Source: Phascolomyces articulosus (Eukaryota > Mucoromycota > Mucoromycetes > Mucorales > Lichtheimiaceae). From it: DNA of 64,000 bases. How positions within the stretch are numbered: position 1 is the first letter of the stretch; every line of letters begins with the position of its first letter. Location of the stretch: contig JAIXMP010000027.1 in NCBI GenBank assembly GCA_025677815.1, forward strand, positions 248,001 through 312,000. The letters run 5' to 3'. This document shows, in pieces, positions 48,256 to 59,596 of this stretch. The position numbers and the translations under genes were made by a program. The notes below the pieces were generated by a model. The model was not told the DNA's origin. It saw only the letters and a list, made by a program, of their open reading frames with translations, and searched no databases.

Positions 48256-49545
48256 TACTACTGACTTTCATGAAAAAAAAAAAGAAAAAATACTCAGTAC
48301 TAGTTAACTATACAGCGCAACTGCCAACTAATTACAGATGAAATTGCTCAACTGTTATATGTCACCTTTACTTCATTTTAGCGGCTATTGTTGCTGACTT
48401 GAGCATCTCGGTTATTCATTTCTTATTTTCTAATTGTTGAACATTATACCTTATTTGGTATACCGTTCTGATTCACCCCATGTCATAACAATGACGTTAT
48501 TCTATTTTATTTATTATTTATTCTTTTCTTCCTCATTTAAATTTAGATACACCTATTTGGTGTATTCTTTTCCTACGGACACGACAAATACTTGCCAGAT
48601 AATTGTTGACTTTGTTCTTGTTGTTCCGGAGGTTATCAATTTCGTTACAGATGTTGGCAGCTTCACTTGGTATTGGTGTATATGCAGTAGGGGAACCTTG
48701 GTGTAGAGGGGGTGGAGAACTGGGAACCATTCGTTCAACTCGTCGTCGTTTTTCACTTGTGGTTGTACCATGATCAGAACCATCAGGCAAATCAGTTGTA
48801 CCATCAAGGCATTTAGTCAAATGATATAAAAATTTTCTTCATCAAAGATGCCTCGAATTGCATCGGCAACAAATCCTTCATTGTCATTGGTACTAAGTAT
48901 GAATATAAACGACAAAGAAAGGATTCTCTCGTCAGAGAGGGAGGTTAGCATCTTCCCATGTTTGTATGACTGATATCGATAGTCAAAACATGACTTTTGT
49001 TACATTTGTGCCGTTATCAAGTTGCCACGATCATTTGTTGCTTATATCCCATTTTTGATTCTTATCATTTACAAAGTAGTCCAGTACAGATTTAATATTG
49101 GGATGTCTTTCGACACTTTCAAAGCTGATATCATTGTCTTCGTTTTCATTTTCGTCCTTATCTTCGCTGTCGTCTTCGCTTTCATATTGGTTTTCGTCTT
49201 CGTCTTCATTTGTATATCTTTTTCTATTCTAACATGTTTGTCAAGCCAAGGCCAAAGGTTAAACAGACAACCTGGGTGGAATTGACTACTTTTACTTACC
49301 ATATAGCGATCGTCCTCATCCTCATCGTTGACATCAAATGTTCTTTTCCTCGACTTTTCTTCTATTAGACGGCTTTTTTTTTTCGAGAGCCATAACCGAA
49401 GCAGTGGGATTGGACTGAATCTGCAGTTGCTCAAAGTTGTATTTGCTACGTTTCTTTAGTTCTTGTTTTCGATAGTACAGGTTTTTTCATAAGAAGTTGA
49501 CCATAGCATTTTTATAATCGCGAATGTGTTTTTTGAAATCATGGT

Positions 49546-49547
<2 letters not shown>

Positions 49548-49590
<43 letters not shown>
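49548..49590 (+). repeat. 43-nt poly(T) tract inside the transposon
   Basis: Uninterrupted T run, the longest homopolymer in the window. On the minus strand it is a poly(A) and could mark a retroposed insertion. Confidence 0.9.
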
Positions 49591-49595
49591 CATTT

Positions 49596-49768
49596 TAATT
49601 TTCATGCCAAACATTTTCAACCTCCACACTGAGCGTTTTTTATTTTCGTGTCAACGTTTTTTTATTTTCGCGCTCAACAATTTTTATATTAGTGCCTAAC
49701 ATTTTTAATATCCATATTATGGTTTTTAATATTCAAGCTAAACATTTTTAATAATCGTACTAAATATC
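49596..49768 (+). repeat. Degenerate tandem array, about 30 nt per unit
   Basis: Recurring CAACRTTTTT-, ATTTTCG- and AACATTTTTAAT-like units, directly after the poly(T). It may be the end of a nested element. Confidence 0.4.
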
Positions 49769-49818
49769 ACATAATCCACAGAGCGCTTCTAAATAATCTG
49801 CACTTATTACTTCACTCA

Positions 49819-50202
49819 TTGTCAACATGTCTTTCCCTCAATTTCCTAACGGTCAAAATATCTGTAGATTTCAAGTTCGCGAAAATCAAGAAAAAAGAAT
49901 TCGAATACGACATGAACATCGGATGGCAACTTAAACAAACAAGCTACGACCATACCAAAAATGGTATCAGTGTGTCCAAGAAGTGTTTAGATGCTGCTTG
50001 TTGCATCAACAAGATCTGTAAGAAGGTAGTGAGACCTGCAAGTGCTAGTGGTCGAATCGAAAAGCAAGTTGCCAGTACTTGCATTTTCAAAAAAAAAAAA
50101 AAAACACAAAAAGTTCATTTAGCTCATTCCCCCCACACAAAAATTGAAAATATCTCACAAAAAAACACCACCCGTTTATTAGGGTGGAAGAAGTTTTTGT
50201 AA
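49819..50202 (+). pseudogene. Fragment of a transposase-like Cys-rich DNA-binding domain
   Basis: The frame contains FEYDMNIGWQLKQTSYDHTK followed by KKCLDAACCINKICKKVVRP. This is the pattern (hydrophilic strand, then KxCLxxxxCxxxxC and RP) of the FLYWCH/GCM-like domain at the N-terminus of fungal MULE transposases. It then runs into an A-run-derived KKKKK tract and stops. No DDE catalytic domain follows. Confidence 0.4.
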
Positions 50203-50910
50203 ATTGACCATTTTCGGGATAAGTACATGTTAAGCATTATGGTTCCAAAATTTGGTGCAATTAAATCTACTTGGTTTTGCTGCTCTGTTCTTTCGTTTCA
50301 AATAGAACAAATATAAACATGTGCTGAGGACTGTGTAAGAAGAAGTGATGACGCCACGAGTAGAACAGAGAGATGGAGAGGAGAATCGTCAATCCATCGA
50401 AAACTGTTGGTATCAAAAGCATTGGTTTTCCGTAGTTAAATTTAGACCTATAATGACAGGTGAGTAAAACCAAATGCCTTATCATTTACAAGAGGAGTGC
50501 GACAACTTCCCGCTCCCGGTTAGAGAGGAGCAATTGTTCATCAAGGCAGCCAGCGAATTTCTACGGCGTAGGGCAGGGTTCATGTGTATAAAGCCTTGTG
50601 ATCTTCTTAACGTATATACTTATTTTTAAAAGAGCATGATATATTGGCCTTGAAGAATTACGGCAACTCCTTAAAAGAAACTACAAAGCTTGAGACGCCA
50701 AACCGCCAATGATACTTTATCCATGATACTTCTATGTGTATTAAAACTGTTTGGTGGAAAATTGTGTATGAGATCAAAAATGTAAACCATTATTGCGATT
50801 CTCTCCATGGATTAGTGTAAAAAAATGCAAATTCTTTCGATGTCATCATCCATAATCAGAAGTCCGATTTACAGTGAAAATCTGGTACTGTATAAGGTTG
50901 TTCGTTTCAC

Positions 50911-51233
50911 GACACGGAGGCAAAAGTGTTAGCAGAAAAGCTCTTCAGAACATTGCAAATCACTCTGTCAATAACTTTCAAAAATGCCTCAATAAAGAGC
51001 CACTTTAATAAACCTTGAGATCTAACACGAAACTCGAATGATGTAAAAGCGAACTTTGAAGCAAACAAAAGCAAACTTTGGAAGTGACAAAAGCGTAAAA
51101 TAAGCCCTTACCAAAACGAATTTTGGCCAATAAAAGAGCGAAGATTGGAGTTTATAAAAACGAAAATTGGTATAACTAAGACCAAAGCGAAATCAGCTCG
51201 TTGGAAAGCGAAAATTGGGGGGTGGAGGCACTG
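50911..51233 (-). repeat. Right terminal inverted repeat of the transposon
   Basis: Counterpart of 47996-48255. Read inward from the end, it carries repeated TTCGCTTT-type subterminal motifs (AATTTTCGCTTTCC, GATTTCGCTTTGG, AATCTTCGCTC, AAGTTCGCTTTTAC), possible transposase binding sites. Confidence 0.85.
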
Positions 51234-51703
51234 TAATAGTATAATAATCAAAGATAATTTTTTTGTGTAGTGTAAACGCCATTCAATGGGGAAAGATACC
51301 GGGTTTAACATGCTTATATAAAAAAACAGACACTAAGTTCACTTTCCAAATGTGTACAAGTGTGTGGGAAGAATTTTGCACACAAGAGCTCCATTGATCT
51401 CTTTCCTTGTTTGATAATAAACTTTATCCTTGTGCAGCCCATGACGGAGAGTACAAACAACAACCAAAGTCTTGTCCCAATTCTCTTGTTCTTCTTGTTC
51501 TTCTTTCCTCTTTCTTTCTTTATATCTTTTTTTTTTCTTTATATATAAATATATATATATAATTCATTGCATTCTTCCTTTCCTTTTTTTTTTCTCTTTC
51601 TCTTTAATCATTTCATCAGTACATCAACAACTTAAAAAAGCAAACAAGTATACTTTCTTTTCTCGATTCAACAAAATATATATATATATTATAGATTATC
51701 AAG
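51234..51703. promoter_or_regulatory. Short region between the transposon and the PH-domain gene
   Basis: 470 bp with T-rich tracts. A possible 5' UTR intron (GTATAC near 51647 to TATAG near 51694) precedes the ATG. It must contain what remains of the PH gene promoter unless the transposon supplies part of it. Confidence 0.4.
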
Positions 51704-52795
51704 ATGCGTATGGATAGTGAACAACGTATCAAAATCAGTGGATGGAGAAAACGCCAACCAACGATAGAAGACATTAATTTCAATGATCCAGCCTCATTTC
51801 GACCTTTAGCGATGGGAAAACATCCACAGCTATTATGGCCTCATGCCACGATTCAAGGCTGGATGACCAAACATATGCCACCGGCTTTTTCATTTACCAA
51901 AACACGCCATCGACGATATGTCTTATTATTGGATCGTATCATTTATACCTTTAAAAATGATAATCCCAAACATGATTTCCGAGAATTCTTTGAATTGACA
52001 GCGAATACCAATATTTTTGTGACGGACCAATTTCCATCGGTTCTTTACTGTATTGAAATTCAACGTAAAGAAGATGGTCGTACTTGGTATTTACAAGCAG
52101 AAGAAGGTCCTGAAGAATTAAAACTTTGGATGGATAAATTGAAACGAACAGTACAATGTTTGAAATTGGATGAAGAAGAACATCAACAATTACAATTACA
52201 ACAACAACAACAACAACAACAACAGCATCAAGTCAATAGTCAATATCCTTATCAACATCATCCACAACAACAACAACAACCTCGTTATCATGGATTTATT
52301 AGTGCTGTGATCACAAATGAACGATTAGATAAAGTACAATTGGATTCAGATAATCCTCCTCCTACGACTGCTCAAAAAGAACAACAACAGTATCCACCAA
52401 AGCCAAAAAAACCAAGTGTTTCTTCTACTTCTTCTTCCGAAGCTTCTTATGAAAAATATAATAGTCTCAATAGTAAAAATCGATATTCGACTTATAGTAA
52501 TTATCATCTTTCCATGGCACCTCCACCGCCACAACAACCTCCTCCTTCTATACCACCTCCTCCTATTCCACAAAATTATTATTATTATCCTGAACATCAA
52601 ATATCTGTAGAACATATGACAACTTCAGCTGCTGCTACAGCTTCTGCTGCTTTAGTATCTCCCTTGGTAGTAGCAAGTAATACCAATTTATCATCTACAT
52701 CAAGACGACCTTCTCGTTTACCTGAAGTATTACCACCTCAATTACCACCACCTACTTCTACATTACCTCCTCCACCTTCTACTTCTATGCGATAA
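51704..52795 (+). CDS. PH-domain protein with polyglutamine and proline-rich tail
   Basis: Single-exon ORF of 363 residues; Met3 is an alternative start. Residues about 49-152 form a pleckstrin homology domain: TIQGWMTKHMPPAFSF, RHRRYVLLLDRIIYTFKND, then LYCIEIQRKEDGRTWYLQAE and the terminal helix ELKLWMDKLKRTVQCL with its invariant Trp. PH domains bind phosphoinositides or protein partners at membranes. The tail has polyQ (about 167-175), S-rich segments, and proline runs (PPPPQQPPPSIPPPP) that could bind SH3 or profilin. A signalling or cell-polarity adaptor is likely; no catalytic domain is present. Confidence 0.88.
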   Translation: MRMDSEQRIKISGWRKRQPTIEDINFNDPASFRPLAMGKHPQLLWPHATIQGWMTKHMPPAFSFTKTRHRRYVLLLDRIIYTFKNDNPKHDFREFFELTANTNIFVTDQFPSVLYCIEIQRKEDGRTWYLQAEEGPEELKLWMDKLKRTVQCLKLDEEEHQQLQLQQQQQQQQQHQVNSQYPYQHHPQQQQQPRYHGFISAVITNERLDKVQLDSDNPPPTTAQKEQQQYPPKPKKPSVSSTSSSEASYEKYNSLNSKNRYSTYSNYHLSMAPPPPQQPPPSIPPPPIPQNYYYYPEHQISVEHMTTSAAATASAALVSPLVVASNTNLSSTSRRPSRLPEVLPPQLPPPTSTLPPPPSTSMR

Positions 52796-54147
52796 TTTAT
52801 CATTTTTCCATATCAACAATATCATTCTTTCTTTATTTCTTTTTTTTTTTATAAAAAAACAAAACCAACCCTCCACATATTCAAATCAATCACTCACATA
52901 CACGACTCTTCCTTCTTTCTATATATATATCTTGCTCTTAAATAAAAAAAAAGATGGTAAAAAGAACTATTTAGAAAGGAGGGTGTGACAAAAGCACGAT
53001 GTGTTCCATTTATTTTTCTTTTTTTTTGTCATCCCGACCCTTTTTTTTAAGTGGTGGATTTTTTATTATCATCATCCAACAAAATGGAATAATTCATCAC
53101 TATTATTGTATCGTTTCACTAATTTATCTACCATGTCCATTCATTCATATATACATATTATTATTATTATTCTCATGCATCATCATCATCATCATAAGAA
53201 TGAAGAGAGAAGAAACCCCTCTTTTTTTTTGTACTACTGGGAATATATCAAAGGGATAATGATAAAAGGGATTAGTTGACCGCGCCACTACTAATAGTAA
53301 TAATAACAATAAACATTTTAAAGTAATATATCTGCATCATTTATCTCTTTAAAAATAATAATAATAACACTACTTGTTTTACTTTACCTTTATCTATCAA
53401 TTTATATAAAGAAGATGAAAAAAAGAATAAGATCGTCCTTCAATAACTTTGTATGCATTAAGCTTTTTTTTTTATCAAAAAGAAACCTTAAAACTCTCCC
53501 ACTATTATAACAATTTAAACCCCAACAAAAAAAGAGAGCTTTTTTTTGACTTTTAGTGTCTATAAAAACAGTTTATGCACATGACCCAAACTCGGTCCAT
53601 TCAATTTCCATTTTTAGCATTTACGTGAATTTTTTTTCTTATATTTCACTGATTAAACATTCATTCCTCCCCCCTTAAAACGGTTCGCTAACCATTCTTT
53701 CAAAACAGTTACTACTTTATCAAAAGGTAAATTCAAATGATCTTTGATAAACTAATTTCAAGTCCTTTATATAAGGTGAGTGAATTTTCTTTATATATTT
53801 CTACTTATTATTTGTTCATTACAAAAAAAAACGATATTTTTCAACACCATTTGCACCATTAACCTTTATAACTAAAAAAAAAAAAAAAAAAAAAAAAAAC
53901 ACTTTTCCTTCTTATTACAAGGTGAACCGATTTTTTTTTCTTGTCATACTTTTGTGTAAAAAGGTATATATTTTATTGTTTTACAAGGAAAAAGAAAGAA
54001 AAAAAGTAAAACGATGATACTAAAAAGAAAAAACCTTATATATATGAATTCCATCCGTAGTCGTAATAGTAGTAGTAGGAGTAGTCGTAGGACTATAAAA
54101 AAAGAAAACTCTATTACTTACCATTTTTTTAATTCTATTTTTACATC
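52796..54147. other. Intergenic, promoter side of the membrane-protein gene
   Basis: Many A and T runs (A run at about 53876-53899) and (TAG/GTA)n near 54066-54087. An ATG at 53737 followed 39 nt later by a consensus donor GTGAGT (53776) may be part of a 5' UTR exon. No in-frame acceptor links it to the ATG at 54148. Confidence 0.4.
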
Positions 54148-56854
54148 ATGGGTGGTTTAAATAATTATGAAAACACAGTGTTTAAATCAACATTAACAAA
54201 TCAAACTGCAGTGTTTAACGAAACATTAGCATATCAAAACGCAGCGTTCAACGAGACATTAGTACAAAACGCAGCGATTACCGAAGCACTTTTATCCTAT
54301 CAACAAGGTATAACTCATGATGGATAATTGGATGGGAAAAATATATATCTCTTTTTTTTTTTTAAAAAAAAAAAAACTAATATATCAAAAAAAAACGTAT
54401 ATAGCCTTGCTGTTTTTATCCACGTTTCCAAATAGAATCAACAATTTAACAGGTGGTATGTCGCGACCAGAAGATTTTAATCAACAATTCTATACACGAC
54501 CTTCTTCAGCTCCTATCCCATCTTCGTCATCTTCAAATGTACCGAATTTTTCCCGTCGATCTGGTAGTACCGATATTACACCTCCCGCAGCTGCAGCTCG
54601 TACTCATCCTATGACTTCTAGTACGGATAGAGTATCCATGAAGGATGATGATTTTGAGTTTGTGGAACAAGTCGATGATAATGCCAATAATGGATCTCCA
54701 CAACGACAACATAAACGACAACGTCACCATCATTCTTCACAACAACAACGTAAACAACAAAAACAATATCACTTTCAAAAACCAAATAAAATATCTTCAC
54801 CACATAATCAAGGACAGTATCACCATCAACAAGTACCTGAAGAAGAACAAGTTTCACAATTTCATCATCACCATCAACAACAACAGGTACCAGAACAAGT
54901 TCCACCACCTAAAGAAAAACAAGAAATTCCCACTCAACCTTTACATGGTAGTTCAACAAATGAAATGAAACTACAACAACAACAACCAAGACTTCTTCGG
55001 ATTCTTTTTATGGGCAATGCACTTTCAGAAAAACACAAATCCCATGTCGTGAAAAAATTTGCTCAAGCATTGGCCACCACAGCACCACGTCAACCTTCTA
55101 CATTTGAATCCAATTCAATTCTTATGCATTCACGTTCGGATGATGATCATTGTTATACTCGTTTGGATCAAGACAAGAACTTGACTTTTCAAGAACGAAA
55201 ACATCATATTGTTTATCTGGATGCCTTTGAAACAGAACCCATTGATACATATGTAGATCATGGTCTTAGTGTGATTGAAGCTGATTTTACATGGTCGTCT
55301 TTTGGGGAAGAAAAAGAAAAGGAAGAAGGTCCTTCTTCTTCTTCTTCTTCTTCTTCTCATCCTCTTAATGAGGATAATGATGATGTTTCTACAAGTAGTC
55401 CTTTCATGATAGTATCCTTGTCCGATTTGAATTATCAACATTGTATGTTACGTGGATATATTGAACATCAATGGCAAAAAATAGACTTGGTTGTTTATTT
55501 TTTTAGTAGCCATTCCATGAGAGAAGAAACTCAAGGCATTGTGAAAAAAGATATGGAATTGTTACAGCAATTGTCCTTTGTTCATGGTATACCCACTTGG
55601 CCCATGTTGGTACATCGGCCTTATGAAGCGAGTCGTCCCACAAGTAGTAGTAGTAATAATAATAGTCGATCCACAAGTGGTACACCCAATACCTATCATA
55701 CAGCAACCAGTAGAACACCTACACCTATCTGTGAAGCAACAAGACCTTTTTTACAATCACCTCCTCCTTTGCGTCCCATCATTACTCTTTCAAAAGATGA
55801 AGAAATTGATCCCATCAGTTTAAAACAAGCTTTTTCAAAACAATTGAAACAGTATGGGGTTTCTTGTGTGGATTTGACGGATATTAATCCAGAACGACCT
55901 CAATTTATGATGGCGATGGAGAAAAAGGGAAAAGGAAAGGGTAAGAAAATGGCTCATTACCAAGAGGATACAGTAATGAAGGAACAACAACAAGAAGAAC
56001 AAGAACAAGAACAAAATACCATGGATACCATGACGGTGGAGCAGTTTATTACCATTGATAAAAAGGAATTGGCTCAAATGTTAAAACGTTGGCAATGTAC
56101 TACAACAAAAAAAGCAACAGAAGCAAATGTTTCTCTTGGGCAACAGTTGCGTAAGATGCTTACATGGCTTATGAATAGAGAAAGAAGAAACTGGGTGATC
56201 ATAATGGGAATTCAATTGTTATTACTTTTTACTATGTTTTTCTTATCACCCTTCAGCAAGAAAAAGAAGAATGGATCTTTGGATGATGGTTGTTGCTATG
56301 GTTTACAAAAGGAGGATCCGGTGGAAACGTTTTATTTGGATCCTATATGGAAAGTGGTGAATCAAGAAACATTACGACATGAAATCATTCTTCGTTCCTC
56401 TTCTTCTGATCATCAAGAAGATCAAGATACTTTTTCAGTGTTATTGGATCAATCAGATCATTTTCAAGAATATCCTATGCAATGGCATCCCAATGTTCAT
56501 CATTATCGTGTCGATGTACCTTCCCCTTGTTTACTTTATTCTGATCAAGATTTTAATGCAAGTGTTCTTTGGCATCCCTCTTTGTCTTCTGGACCGAATG
56601 GTGATTATGATGACGACATGGGTCCTGTATTGATTGATCATTTCCTATTGACAGTGGAAGAGTGTGATCGAACGATGGTGTATCGTTCTGCCTTTGAATC
56701 CGACACCATGTGCAAGTTGGAAGATAATAAAATAGTATCCAATGTTGTGATAGGTGACCCTCATGATATCAAGGATGCTTTTTATATGTTAATGACTTCT
56801 ATCAAGAATTTATTGACACTTTTACTTTATGGATTATATGATATTGTCCATTAA
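54148..56854 (+). CDS. Unrecognised 853-residue protein with one membrane segment and N-terminal repeats
   Basis: Exons 54148-54307 and 54453-56854 join across a 145-nt intron (GTATAA...AACAG), restoring a Gly codon. The N-terminus has three imperfect repeats (AVFNETLAYQN, AAFNETLVQN, AAITEALLSYQ). Residues about 54-225 are disordered and rich in Q, H and S. A folded region starts near 232 (LLRILFMGNALSEKHKSHVV); its hydrophobic strand and GNALSEKHKS loop look like a degenerate P-loop without the GK[ST] core, followed by strand-rich sequence (KIDLVVYFFSSH, GIPTWPMLVHRP). One membrane helix (WVIIMGIQLLLLFTMFFL, about 634-651) is followed by a basic stretch and a roughly 200-residue C-terminal domain. 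A membrane-anchored pseudo-GTPase is only a guess. Confidence 0.8.
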
Positions 56855-58669
56855 AAAAATATATTCTTTCTCCTCCTCCACCTCTTGATACAATTTTTCT
56901 ATTTTATGTATCTTGTTGTTGTATAGTGTTTCGTTGATATAGTATCTTCTTTTTCTTGTCGTTAGACTCTTTATCCATAGGTATTAATAAAAAAAATATC
57001 ATTTTTAAAAAAGAAACTGTCATTTTTTTTGTATGTTATGTATATATAGATAGATAGAGTCGCATTCCCCTTTTTTGTAGTGTGTGTGTATGTGTGAATG
57101 CCTTTTATTAACCATTCTATCGGTTGAAAAAAAATGATAGATAAATATAAGGTGAACTGGGTTCACTCTCCCCTTCTTCTAATCCTCCTCTTTTTAACAC
57201 GCATAAAGTGAAAAAGTGGAGGAAGTATGCATTGAATGTATGTGTTCATATAATATAACTACTACTACTACTACTCTACTTGCAGTTTATAGTATAATAA
57301 GAAAAAAAAACTTGTTGAGGCTCAATCGACAGAATGATTGACAAGTGGCCAACAACAACAACAACAACAACAACAATCACAAAGCTTTTTTTTTATCAAG
57401 AATAAAAAAAAAATACCTCCTTGGTATAAATAGATACTTAGTACATTAATTGGGTCGGTTTCAATTATATAAAAAGGGAGAAGAACTTGTTATAAAGAAG
57501 ACAGAAAGAAGAGAGTAAGGGCTCCTTAAGAAAAAAAAAAAAAACGTCGATCATGACTATAAAAAGTAATTGTTCCAATTGTTTAATAAATAATAATAAA
57601 TCCATCATACAATTGCATAAAGTGTTACACTTTTTACGATCGTCTTTTATATATATTAAGGAGGTTCAAACGACGGTAAAAAAAAAGCAGTGAGATATAA
57701 TTTTGGGATGCAAAATGCGACTTTATTATTTTATTATTATTATTATAATAAGCTTGACAAGCCCAAAAAATGAACTCCCTTTTTCTCTCTCACTCCCTTT
57801 CATCATCATCATTATCCATTCATCCACCAGCCAAAGCAACCCACCATTACAAACACCATACATACAAGCCCCTCTCTGTCTATTCTTCCGTTTGTTCGAC
57901 GAAAAAATAAAAAACTTTCTCCTTAACTCAGAAAAAGAAGGTCCGGCCCACCATTCGTAAATCCTAGTCGGATAAATGTAATCACTCACACATCAAAGTG
58001 TATTCCTCCTCTACCTGTCTCTTCCCTCTCTCTTCCCCCCCTTCCTCCTCCTTCTCCGTACGTTACGTCCGATACGTACGAAAAAAAGTAGAATAAATCA
58101 AAGGGGGAAGTCAATAATGTGAATAATATCCAAAAGGGAATCTTGATCCGTCCCTTAAAAAAAAGAGATGTTTATTCTTCTATATTATCCTTGCCACATT
58201 TTTATTACTTATATATAATAGAATATAATTTAATTCGATTCGTTATAGAGGATGAATTATATATATATTCCAAGGATAGATAGATATATGAATGAAAAAT
58301 TATAGACCTATGTTGAAGTGATGAGAAAAACAAGGATTATTATACCTATAAGGATGATGATCAACGATATAATAGTACTGGTTCATCCTATAGTCATCCT
58401 AGTAAAGATATCTGTTGTTCCCGTGGTGATTTCTTTTTGCAGAAAAAAAAAGTCAGTTTAAGTTATCACCTCGTGTTACTTACAATGGGAACAATTGTTA
58501 TAAGGTTGAGCGGATAGTGATGTGGATGATGATGAATGATGATGGATTGGATGGCGGCTTCTTTTTGACAGGCCCAAGGTACATAACATAACATTACATG
58601 TTCATTTTAATCCCGAAGTTGGCTTCTTCTTTTTTTTAAGGGGAAGGGGAGGGTTTGTATGTATGTGTG

Positions 58670-58700
<31 letters not shown>

Positions 58701-59517
58701 ATACAACTCAATTGATGATGAATTTAGGATGGACTTTTAAAAAAAAGAGTATCCCGCCAACACGCATGTGCGAGTTACTGTTATGATCACTTTTGCATTA
58801 TATGATGATGTTATTCTTTTTGAGCCCGCGAAAAAAAAAAACGTGTTGACACTATCCATAGGATATAACCCACACTTTTTTTTATATTTACATTGACCCA
58901 TTTCATTAAGAATGGAATACTCTTTTTATTTATTTAATTAGGTTAGTAATAAAAAGAAAAGAAATAATATAATAATAAAGAAGAGTGGATTTTATTTTGT
59001 TACAGATTTTCAAGGAGATTTCTAGGAGAATGGTAGTAGTAGTAGTATAGACCATGAACAGAAAAGGGTTAAACGCGGATCTATTTTATGTTGGTAAAAA
59101 AAAAAGTTGAGTTGAAGGGAGCTTTTTTTTTTACATGGTGTAAAAAAGAAACGAGATCTCCTATGTACGTTTATGTACGTACCATATGTTTTTTTTTATA
59201 TTTCATCTTTCAAAATAGCTTTTTTTTTTCTCCACTTCTTTTTTCTCTTCTTTATTTATTTTATTATCTATTTCACGCACAAGCCGCCTTTCCTTCCTTT
59301 TCCCTTTCTTCTTCCTACTTCTCCAAACCAAAAAACAACAACTAACAACAAATATCCATCCATTTCACCCATCTTCTTCTTCTTCTCCTTCCCCTCGTTT
59401 TTTTATTCCATCTATTCTTCTTCTTCATTTTCCCCTTCAAAAAAAACCTATTCAATTTTAAAAAGACTTTCTTTCCTTTTCATCTCTTTTTCGATTACAC
59501 GTTTTCCTTTTCTCTTT

Positions 59518-59550
<33 letters not shown>

Positions 59551-59596
59551 TAATCTAGCATCATTCTTCATCGTCCTATCCAAATATATATATAAA
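56855..59596. other. Long intergenic region before the homeobox gene
   Basis: AT-rich with (CAA)n near 57352-57374, (TATG)n near 58661-58699 and a (TA)n tract at 59528-59551 close to the start codon. ORFs at 57703-57989 and 59088-59526 are pyrimidine- or purine-tract artefacts. A long regulatory region is usual for a transcription-factor gene, but no site is named. Confidence 0.45.

Larger units (their letters stand above)
47996..51233. mobile_element. 3.2-kb DNA transposon with long terminal inverted repeats (MULE-like)
   Basis: Ends CAGTGCC...GGCACTG are flanked by TA on both sides and lie in an AT-rich insertion site. Terminal inverted repeats are about 260 nt (left) and 323 nt (right). 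The interior has no intact transposase. A plus-strand fragment at 49819-50202 resembles the Cys-rich N-terminal domain of MULE-type transposases. A further coding-like patch at about 50,470-50,610 reads MPYHLQEECDNFPLPVREEQ. Minus-strand ORFs at 48533-48820 and 49069-49434 are unassigned. Long TIRs suggest Mutator-like; the exact target duplication is obscured by repeats of TAATA. TIR divergence and lost ORFs indicate a non-autonomous, ageing copy. Confidence 0.7.

Noticed and set aside
47996..51233. Tc1/mariner classification from CAGTG ends and TA flanks
   Set aside because: TIRs of 260-323 nt, 3.2 kb length and the Cys-rich transposase-like fragment fit a MULE better; TA flanks are uninformative in TAATA-rich DNA.
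59173..59526. 117-codon ORF before the homeobox gene
   Set aside because: Product of long C/T tracts (F, S, P, L only); probably 5' UTR or promoter DNA.
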